From an uncultured Clostridia bacterium (GTDB taxonomy: Bacteria; Bacillota; Clostridia; Lachnospirales; Anaerotignaceae), in NCBI GenBank assembly GCA_958420075.1, contig CATZIM010000158.1, forward strand, positions 1 through 5,043: DNA of 5,043 bases, written 5' to 3'. A program made the position numbers and the translations under genes. Under the pieces are notes generated by a model, which worked only from the letters and a program-made list of their open reading frames with translations, did no database searches and was not told the origin of the DNA. Shown here piece after piece: positions 1 to 5,043 of the stretch. Each line of letters opens with the position of its first letter. Position 1 is the first letter of the stretch.

Positions 1-536
1 TTTTGTTTGTACCTTTTCTCTTTATTGCGGTATTGGGTACTGTCAATGGTGTTAACCTGACAGACGGTCTGGATGGGCTGGCTGGCGGCGTAACCCTCAT
101 TGTTGCGGCGTTCTTCATGATCGTGTCCTGGGCGGCAGGCAGCATGATTTCTCCTGTCTGCGGGGCAATCGTTGGCGCACTGCTGGCATTTTTGCTCTTT
201 AACTGCTATCCTGCCAAAGTGTTCATGGGAGATACAGGCTCTCTGGCACTGGGCGGCTTTGTGGCTGCAACAGCTTTTGTACTGAAAATGCCTATTTTCA
301 TTGTCATCGTCGGCTTTGTTTATCTGTGGGAATCTATCACAGTTATGCTGCAGGTAGGTTGGTTCAAGATTACAAAACGCAAATACGGCGAAGGCAGACG
401 TCTGTTCAAAATGGCGCCTTTCCATCATCATCTGGAACAGTGTGGATGGAGAGAAACAAAGGTTGTAACTTTGTTCTATGTAGTGACTGCTCTGCTGTGC
501 CTGCTGGGCTTCTTGGGCAGTAAAGCAATGTTTTAA
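1..536 (+). CDS. mraY: Phospho-N-acetylmuramoyl-pentapeptide-transferase MraY, 3' part (partial at left edge)
   Basis: MraY is an integral membrane enzyme that moves phospho-MurNAc-pentapeptide from UDP onto undecaprenyl phosphate, giving lipid I. The window shows the last 177 codons; the TTG at 3 is an internal leucine, not a start. The family is usually 320-360 residues, so roughly the first half is missing, including the DDxxK motif. Counting from codon 1 at base 3, NLTDGLDGLA lies at 18-27 and carries the third catalytic aspartate. GDTGS is at 76-80, and the conserved loop FKMAPFHHHLE at 135-145 holds the HHH signature at 141-143. Hydrophobic membrane segments lie at about 4-17, 30-47, 51-68, 83-112 and 153-172. 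The stop TAA is 20 bases before murD, and the overlap-free tight spacing implies one operon. No frameshift is visible. Identification is near certain from the motifs; only the N-terminus is unknown. Confidence 0.97.
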   Translation, partial: LFVPFLFIAVLGTVNGVNLTDGLDGLAGGVTLIVAAFFMIVSWAAGSMISPVCGAIVGALLAFLLFNCYPAKVFMGDTGSLALGGFVAATAFVLKMPIFIVIVGFVYLWESITVMLQVGWFKITKRKYGEGRRLFKMAPFHHHLEQCGWRETKVVTLFYVVTALLCLLGFLGSKAMF

Positions 537-556
537 CGGAAAGAAGGAAAAAATCC

Positions 557-1918
557 ATGAAATATACAGGAAAACGTGCCCTGGTATGCGGCATGGCAAA
601 AAGCGGTATTGCAGCAGCGGCTTTGCTGCAGAAACTGGGTGCAGTGGTTACATTGCAGGATATGAAAGAACGTGACGCCGTTCCCGCGGCAGCACTGGAA
701 CTGGAAAAAGAAGGCGTTGCCCTTTATACAGGGAAGAACCCCGATGATATTGCATGTGAACAGGATCTGATTGTACTTAGTCCCGGTATTCCTTGCGATC
801 TGCCTTTCATTGAAGCGGCGGAAGCAGCTGGCGTGGAAGTTATCAGCGAAGTGGAACTGGCATACAGAGAAACCACTTGCCCCATCACAGCCATCACAGG
901 CACCAATGGGAAAACAACAACCACAACCCTCACAGGGGAAATCATGAAAGCTGTTCGTCCGAACACAGCAGTGGTAGGGAACATTGGTGTGCCTTACAGT
1001 GAAAAGGTACAGAGCTTGACAGAACAGGATTGGGTCGTTGCGGAAATCAGCAGCTTCCAGATGGAAAAAGCAAAAGAATTCCATCCCCACATCAGTGCGG
1101 TGCTGAATATCACCCCTGACCACCTGAACAGACACAAAACCATGGAAGTTTACATTGCCATGAAAGAACGTGTTTTTGCGAAACAGACAGCGGAAGATTT
1201 CTGCATTTTGAATTACGAAGATGAAACATGCCGGAAAATGGCAGACAAAACTGCTGCAAAGGTATTTTTCTTCAGCAGCGCACAGCCTTTGGCAGAAGGC
1301 ATTTACCTGCAGAACAAAGATATTTTTGTAAAATGGCAGGGTATCGACGAAAAGCTGATTTCTGTGGATGAACTGCAGATTTTGGGCGTGCATAACTATG
1401 AAAACGTGATGGCAGCGGCAGCTATGGGCATTTGCGCAGGTGTGGCGCTGGATATCATTCGTCAGGTGCTGAAATCCTTTGCGGGTGTAGAACACCGCAT
1501 TGAGTATGTAGCAACCGTAGATGGCGTTGATTACTACAACGATTCCAAGGGCACCAACACAGACGCGTCCATCCGTGCTGTCCTTGCCATGCAGAAACCC
1601 ATTGTGCTCATTGGCGGCGGCTATGACAAAGGTGTTTCTTTTGACGACTGGACAAAGCTGTTCCCCGGTAGAGTCAAACATCTGGTACTCATCGGTGTTA
1701 CAGCACCGCAGATTCGTGCGTCTGCGGAAAAATTCGGCTTTACTGCAATGACAGACTGCGAAACCTTTGCAGAAGCTGTAGATCTGTGCCGGGAAAAGGC
1801 AGAACCTGGGGATTGTGTGCTCCTTTCTCCCGCATGTGCAAGCTGGGGCATGTTTGATAACTACGAACAGCGCGGCGAAATGTTCAAAGAACAGGTTCGC
1901 TCCTATTTGCAGAAATAA
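557..1918 (+). CDS. murD: UDP-N-acetylmuramoyl-L-alanine--D-glutamate ligase MurD
   Basis: MurD is a cytoplasmic Mur ligase that uses ATP to join D-glutamate to UDP-MurNAc-L-Ala, the second amino acid step of peptidoglycan precursor synthesis. The protein is complete at 453 residues, the normal family length. The N-terminal Rossmann-like domain has the glycine loop GMAKSG at 12-17 and SPGIP at 75-79. The central ATPase domain has the P-loop GTNGKTTTT at 115-123, EISSFQ at 163-168 and NITPDHLNRH at 184-193. The C-terminal domain has GVHNYEN at 277-283, EHRIE at 312-316, NDSKGTN at 328-334, GGYDKG at 354-359, and the terminal signature SPACASWGMF...NYEQRG at 424-440. The ATG is chosen because AAGAAGGA (541-548) sits 8 bases upstream and the reading begins as a typical MurD N-terminus. 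It lies 20 bases after mraY and 18 bases before ftsW, as expected for the dcw operon. The DSKGTN and DHLNRH spellings are, as far as I recall, ordinary for Firmicutes. Confidence 0.98.
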   Translation: MKYTGKRALVCGMAKSGIAAAALLQKLGAVVTLQDMKERDAVPAAALELEKEGVALYTGKNPDDIACEQDLIVLSPGIPCDLPFIEAAEAAGVEVISEVELAYRETTCPITAITGTNGKTTTTTLTGEIMKAVRPNTAVVGNIGVPYSEKVQSLTEQDWVVAEISSFQMEKAKEFHPHISAVLNITPDHLNRHKTMEVYIAMKERVFAKQTAEDFCILNYEDETCRKMADKTAAKVFFFSSAQPLAEGIYLQNKDIFVKWQGIDEKLISVDELQILGVHNYENVMAAAAMGICAGVALDIIRQVLKSFAGVEHRIEYVATVDGVDYYNDSKGTNTDASIRAVLAMQKPIVLIGGGYDKGVSFDDWTKLFPGRVKHLVLIGVTAPQIRASAEKFGFTAMTDCETFAEAVDLCREKAEPGDCVLLSPACASWGMFDNYEQRGEMFKEQVRSYLQK

Positions 1919-1936
1919 ACAAAGCGAGGTGGTAAC

Positions 1937-3097
1937 ATGGAACAGACCAGACAGGGAAAGGCAGGAAGAAAACCGCATAAAAAAAGAGTGAAAGCGGATA
2001 CCTATGACTTCGGGCTGTTTTTCGTGGTACTGACGCTGGTATTGTTCGGCGTTGTCATGATTTTCAGCGCCAGTTATTATGACACCATGTCCAGCAAAGA
2101 ATATGGATATGATATGTTTTATTACTTGAAACGACAGGGCATGTGGGCAGTCGTGGGGACGGTTGGCATGATCGTTGCCATGAATGTGCCTTACCAGCTC
2201 TGGAAAAAGTTTTCCCCCATGCTGTACTGGATTTCCAATGGTCTGCTGGCGATCCTGCCTTTTGTCGGGAAAAACGTAAAGGGGCAGACCCGTTGGATTG
2301 AAATCGGTCCTTTGCAGTTCCAGCCTTCGGAATTTACCAAGGTTGCTGTATTTTTGTATCTGTCCTACTATGTCATCAACCATCGGAAGGAATTGGGCAA
2401 TCTGAAAGGATTTGCAAAAGCGGCAGCGATTCTGGCACTTCCAGTGCTGCTCATCGCTATGACAAACTTCTCATCAGCCCTTTTGCTGCTCATGGTTGGT
2501 GTGACCATTCTGTTTGTTGCTAGCCCCAGAATCTGGTACTTTGTGGCAGGCATTGGCGCACTGGTGCCCTTTGCGGCAGTCATGGTTATTTTGCCGCAGT
2601 TCCGCTATCGTTTGACCCGTATCACCACATGGCTGGACCCTTGGTCTGATTTGCAGGGGAATGGCTATCAGACAGTACAGTCTTTGTATGCGGTGGCATC
2701 CGGCGGTCTGTTTGGTGTAGGACTGGGACAAAGCCGGCAGAAATCATTTATCCCAGAAGCCCACAACGACATTATCTTTGCTATCATTTGTGAAGAACTG
2801 GGGCTTATTGGTGCGGCGCTGGTGATCATCCTCTTTGCGGTGGTGGTTTGGCGAGGCATCCGTATTGCCATGAACGCAAGGGATAATTACGGGATGCTGG
2901 TGGCAACGGGCATTACATCCGTAGTGGCATATCAGTCTTTGATCAACATCGGCGTAGTAACCAATACCATTCCAAATACAGGGCAGCCTTTGCCGTTCAT
3001 CAGTTACGGCGGTACGGCGCTGGTGTTCCTGATGGGGATGATGGGGATATTGCTGAATGTTTCAAAGTATCCAAAGGATATGAAGAATACAGAATAA
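1937..3097 (+). CDS. ftsW: SEDS-family peptidoglycan polymerase FtsW (possibly SpoVE-like)
   Basis: FtsW is a polytopic membrane glycosyltransferase that polymerises lipid II during septum formation, working with a class B penicillin-binding protein. The 386-residue protein has a short basic cytoplasmic tail (11-19, rich in Lys and Arg) and about ten hydrophobic helices, near 24-46, 68-86, 95-111, 133-149, 160-175, 177-196, 200-220, 287-308, 320-341 and 353-375. SEDS signatures are all present: GQTRW at 116-120, QPSE at 129-132, and the large outer loop with PEAHND at 273-278. By family knowledge Asp278 would be the catalytic aspartate. PFISYGG is at 353-359, written PLPFISYGG from 351. The start ATG follows AGGTGG (1927-1932) by 4 bases. 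Position directly after murD favours FtsW over RodA. The sporulation paralogue SpoVE has the same motifs and, in some spore formers, the same position, so the two names cannot be separated here. murG, the usual downstream neighbour, is absent; a valS promoter follows instead. Confidence 0.93.
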   Translation: MEQTRQGKAGRKPHKKRVKADTYDFGLFFVVLTLVLFGVVMIFSASYYDTMSSKEYGYDMFYYLKRQGMWAVVGTVGMIVAMNVPYQLWKKFSPMLYWISNGLLAILPFVGKNVKGQTRWIEIGPLQFQPSEFTKVAVFLYLSYYVINHRKELGNLKGFAKAAAILALPVLLIAMTNFSSALLLLMVGVTILFVASPRIWYFVAGIGALVPFAAVMVILPQFRYRLTRITTWLDPWSDLQGNGYQTVQSLYAVASGGLFGVGLGQSRQKSFIPEAHNDIIFAIICEELGLIGAALVIILFAVVVWRGIRIAMNARDNYGMLVATGITSVVAYQSLINIGVVTNTIPNTGQPLPFISYGGTALVFLMGMMGILLNVSKYPKDMKNTE

Positions 3098-3111
3098 TTT
3101 ACAAAAAGCTA

Positions 3112-3140
3112 TTGACAAATTTGTTCGTATTGAATAAAAT
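3112..3140 (+). promoter_or_regulatory. Sigma-A type promoter for the T-box leader and valS
   Basis: A perfect -35 box TTGACA (3112-3117) and a near-consensus -10 box TAAAAT (3135-3140) are separated by exactly 17 bases. Transcription would start at about 3146-3149, just before the first T-box helix, which fits a leader of about 275 bases. The -35 box begins 15 bases after the ftsW stop codon, so valS has its own strong housekeeping promoter immediately behind the dcw genes. Start site is inferred, not seen. Confidence 0.85.
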
Positions 3141-3354
3141 GCTAAAGTATAAGATTCCATACAGCAAAAGCGAAGAAAAAGAGGAGTATGCGGATTCCGT
3201 CCCGCCAGAGAGAAAAATCCATGGGCTGCAAGGTTTTTCGGGAGCAGGCACGCAGAAGGTAGCTTTGGAGCTGTTCCGCTGAAAAAAGGAGTAGGCGGGA
3301 ACGGGTGGTTCCGTTACAGACCGAGAGTGTCCGTCAAGTTTTTTGACGGGAAAT

Positions 3355-3381
3355 AAGGTGGTACCGCGAGCTTTCGTCCTT
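3355..3381 (+). promoter_or_regulatory. T-box core and antiterminator
   Basis: The T-box sequence AAGGTGGTACCGCG (3355-3368) can form the antiterminator with bases that are also the 5' arm of the terminator. AAGG (3355-3358) pairs with CCTT (3378-3381), and GCG (3366-3368) pairs with CGT (3375-3377) using one G-U pair. The bulge between them exposes TGGT (3359-3362), which is complementary to a tRNA acceptor end ACCA. A discriminator A is what tRNA-Val normally carries, matching the GUA specifier. Uncharged tRNA-Val would therefore stabilise this form and allow valS transcription. Confidence 0.88.
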
Positions 3382-3402
3382 TGGGAGGAAAGCTCTTTTT
3401 TT
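3368..3402 (+). terminator. Rho-independent terminator of the valS T-box (conditional)
   Basis: A 12-base stem (3368-3379 with 3384-3395) with a four-base loop TTTG (3380-3383) is followed by seven T residues (3396-3402). All pairs are Watson-Crick except G3376 opposite G3387. It shares its 5' arm with the antiterminator, so it forms when tRNA-Val is charged. It is the first terminator-like structure I see after the mraY-murD-ftsW genes. Confidence 0.93.
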
Positions 3403-3410
3403 ATGAAACG

Positions 3411-3417
3411 AAGGAGG
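3411..3417 (+). promoter_or_regulatory. Ribosome binding site fixing the GTG start of valS
   Basis: AAGGAGG is a full anti-16S complement, 7 bases before the GTG at 3425. It decides the start: the only nearby ATG (3403) is out of frame, and the first in-frame ATG (3482, codon 20) has no such site and would remove conserved N-terminal residues. Confidence 0.9.
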
Positions 3418-3424
3418 AGAAAAC

Positions 3425-5043
3425 GTGAGAGAACTGGCAAAGAATTTTGATCCCGCAGCAGTAGAGGACAGACTCTATGCTATGTGGATGGAAAGAAAAT
3501 ATTTCCACACAAAAATCGATAAAAGCAAAAAACCTTATTGTATCGTAATGCCGCCCCCGAACATCACTGGGCAGCTGCACATGGGCCATGCACTCGACAA
3601 CACCATGCAGGATATCCTGATCCGTTGGAAAAGAATGGCTGGCTACAATGCACTGTGGGTTCCCGGCATTGACCACGCAAGTATTTCTACAGAACTGAAA
3701 GTTGTTCAGAAAATGGCTTCTGAAGGCCTGACAAAAGAAGATGTAGGCCGTGAAGGTTTCCTGGAACGCGCTTGGGCTTGGAAAGAAGAATACGGCGGCA
3801 TCATCCTGAATCAGCTGCGGAAACTGGGCTGCTCCTGTGACTGGGAACGCGTACGCTTTACCATGGACGAAGGCTGCTCCGACGCCGTTCTGGAAGTATT
3901 CTGCCGTCTGTATGAAAAAGGCTATATCTATCGTGGTGAAAAGATCATCAACTGGTGCCCTGAATGTCAGACCACTATTTCTGACGCAGAAGTTAACCAT
4001 GTGGAAACAGCAGGTCATTTCTACCACATTGAATATCCCATTGTAGGCTCCGATGAAAGACTGCGTCTGGCAACCACACGTCCTGAAACCATGATGGGTG
4101 ACGTTGCTGTTGCAGTTCATCCCGAAGACGAACGTTATCAGCACCTCATCGGCAAGACATGTATCCTGCCTTTGATGAACAAAGAAATCCCCATTGTAGC
4201 GGATGAATATGTTGACCGTGAATTCGGTACTGGTGTTGTAAAGATCACACCTGCTCACGACCCTAACGACTTTGAAGTTGGTGTACGTCATAACCTGCCT
4301 CGTATCAACGTTATGAACGACGATGGTACTATGAATGAAAAAGCAGGCAAATACGCAGGCATGGATCGTATGGAAGCCAGAAAAGCAGTGGTAGAAGACC
4401 TGAAAGAACAGGGCTATCTGGTAGAAATCGAAGACATCACCCATGCAGTAGGCTGCCATGAAAGATGTAACGTTCCCATCGAACCTCTGATCAAACTGCA
4501 GTGGTTTGTACGTATGGACGAACTGGCAAAACCTGCTATGGAAGTATATGAACAGCAGAAACTGCGTTTTGTTCCTGATCGTTTCGGTAAAGTATATATG
4601 CACTGGCTGGAAAACATCCGTGACTGGTGTATTTCCCGTCAGCTGTGGTGGGGCCATCGTATTCCCGCTTACTACTGCGATGAATGCGGCCATATCACTG
4701 TAAGCAAACATGCACCTGAAAAATGTGAAAAATGCGGCAGCACAAAACTGCATCAGGATGAAGATACACTGGATACATGGTTCAGTTCCGCACTGTGGCC
4801 TTTCTCCACACTGGGCTGGCCTAATGAAACAGAAGATCTGAAACATTTCTATCCTACAAGCACACTGATCACTGGCTATGATATCATCTTCTTCTGGGTT
4901 GTTCGTATGGTATTCTCCGGTATGGAAAATATGCACGAAGTACCTTTCCATGATGTATTGATCCATGGTCTGATCCGTGACGACCAGGGCAGAAAGTTCT
5001 CCAAATCTCTGGGCAATGGTATCGATCCTCTGGAAGTTATCGC
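3425..5043 (+). CDS. valS: Valyl-tRNA synthetase ValS, 5' part (partial at right edge)
   Basis: ValS is a cytoplasmic class I aminoacyl-tRNA synthetase that charges tRNA-Val and edits mischarged threonine. The visible 539 codons are open without a stop; the family is about 880 residues, so the anticodon-binding domain and C-terminal coiled coil lie outside. The start is GTG, chosen for the ribosome binding site. Catalytic fold: MPPPNITG at 42-49 with the HIGH motif as HMGH at 52-55, and [10 protein letters not shown] near residue 83. Editing (CP1) domain: WCPEC at 177-181, the threonine-rich stretch ATTRPET at 216-222, and [15 protein letters not shown] at 268-282. Return to the catalytic domain: [11 protein letters not shown] near 404-414, then two CxxC pairs at 418-421 and 434-437 that look like a zinc-binding knuckle, then DTWFSS. 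The KMSKS motif reads KFSKS at 524-528, near the right edge. Expression should respond to valine tRNA charging through the T-box. Identity is certain; the KFSKS spelling may be lineage-typical. Confidence 0.98.
   Translation, partial: MRELAKNFDPAAVEDRLYAMWMERKYFHTKIDKSKKPYCIVMPPPNITGQLHMGHALDNTMQDILIRWKRMAGYNALWVPGIDHASISTELKVVQKMASEGLTKEDVGREGFLERAWAWKEEYGGIILNQLRKLGCSCDWERVRFTMDEGCSDAVLEVFCRLYEKGYIYRGEKIINWCPECQTTISDAEVNHVETAGHFYHIEYPIVGSDERLRLATTRPETMMGDVAVAVHPEDERYQHLIGKTCILPLMNKEIPIVADEYVDREFGTGVVKITPAHDPNDFEVGVRHNLPRINVMNDDGTMNEKAGKYAGMDRMEARKAVVEDLKEQGYLVEIEDITHAVGCHERCNVPIEPLIKLQWFVRMDELAKPAMEVYEQQKLRFVPDRFGKVYMHWLENIRDWCISRQLWWGHRIPAYYCDECGHITVSKHAPEKCEKCGSTKLHQDEDTLDTWFSSALWPFSTLGWPNETEDLKHFYPTSTLITGYDIIFFWVVRMVFSGMENMHEVPFHDVLIHGLIRDDQGRKFSKSLGNGIDPLEVI

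Larger units (their letters stand above)
3147..3402 (+). promoter_or_regulatory. T-box riboswitch leader of valS, valine (GUA) specifier
   Basis: This untranslated leader senses uncharged tRNA-Val and controls readthrough into valS. By-eye folding finds stem I with a base near AGCG/CGCT (3169-3172 with 3277-3280) and a short helix AAAG/CTTT (3178-3181 with 3263-3266). Next comes a specifier loop with GAGTA on its 5' side (3184-3188) and GAAGGTAG on its 3' side (3255-3262), closed by TGCG/CGCA (3189-3192 with 3251-3254). The valine codon GTA at 3259-3261, followed by a purine, is in the specifier position after GAA. The distal arm has CCAGAGAG (3205-3212) and a GAAAAA/TTTTTC helix with an apical loop ATGGGCTGCAA (3221-3231). 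A stem II-like element GGAAC/GTTCC (3298-3302 with 3308-3312) is followed by CGTTA. GAGAGTG (3323-3329) precedes stem III CCGTCAA/TTGACGG (3331-3337 with 3343-3349). The conserved T-box AAGGTGGTACCGCG is at 3355-3368. Start of the RNA is inferred from the promoter. The class and valine assignment are strong; exact stem I geometry is not computed. Confidence 0.95.

Noticed and set aside
533..2383. Very long open frame (616 codons) on the minus strand across murD and the start of ftsW.
   Set aside because: It is codon-aligned antisense to both genes, which share a frame because their spacing is a multiple of three. In this phase stops arise only from sense codons TTA, CTA and TCA, which these CTG-preferring genes nearly avoid. 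The translation is Cys/His/Phe-rich with no recognisable domain.
3331..3349. Hairpin CCGTCAA/TTGACGG with T-rich loop as an independent terminator.
   Set aside because: The T residues are in the loop, not after the stem, and the hairpin sits just before the T-box core where stem III belongs.
3099..3440. Minus-strand open frame of 113 codons covering the ftsW-valS gap.
   Set aside because: The region is fully explained by the valS promoter, T-box leader and terminator on the + strand; the translation has no recognisable features.
3403..3450. Short + strand frame from the ATG at 3403: 15 very basic residues overlapping the valS ribosome binding site, a possible leader peptide.
   Set aside because: It has no ribosome binding site of its own (the terminator stem lies directly upstream), and the Arg/Lys run is simply the purine-rich Shine-Dalgarno region read in frame.
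3482..3484. In-frame ATG (codon 20) as an alternative valS start.
   Set aside because: No ribosome binding site is near it, and it would discard the typical N-terminal part of ValS; GTG at 3425 has an ideal site 7 bases upstream.
3401..4966. Long open frame (521 codons) on the minus strand opposite valS.
   Set aside because: Same cause: codon-aligned antisense shadow of a gene that avoids TTA, CTA and TCA. Its composition is unlike a real protein and valS is unmistakable on the + strand.

Overview
The window reads as one stretch of a Bacillota chromosome, most likely class Clostridia. This rests on the order mraY-murD-ftsW, Firmicute-style MurD and FtsW motifs, strong AGGAGG-type ribosome binding sites, and a T-box leader on an aminoacyl-tRNA synthetase gene. 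Base composition is moderate and leucine is mostly CTG. Genus cannot be decided from the sequence. All genes are on the + strand and no mobile element, CRISPR array, tRNA or rRNA is visible.

Positions 1-3097 hold part of the division and cell wall (dcw) cluster: the 3' half of mraY, complete murD and complete ftsW, with gaps of only 20 and 18 bases. MraY makes lipid I on the membrane. MurD adds D-glutamate to the soluble precursor one step earlier. FtsW polymerises lipid II at the septum. The three are almost certainly co-transcribed.

Positions 3098-3424 (327 bases) hold no gene but are fully occupied by regulation. A near-consensus sigma-A promoter starts 15 bases after the ftsW stop. It is followed by a T-box riboswitch with a readable GUA (valine) specifier, a T-box core with a UGGU tRNA-acceptor bulge, and a terminator/antiterminator switch. 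A strong ribosome binding site then precedes a GTG start.

Positions 3425-5043 are the first 539 codons of valS, valyl-tRNA synthetase, which runs off the right edge. The specifier codon agrees with the enzyme: uncharged tRNA-Val should turn on valS.

The window is mostly core housekeeping. The points of interest are the absence of murG directly after ftsW, the lack of any terminator between the dcw genes and the valS promoter, and details of the T-box. I found no credible undescribed system.
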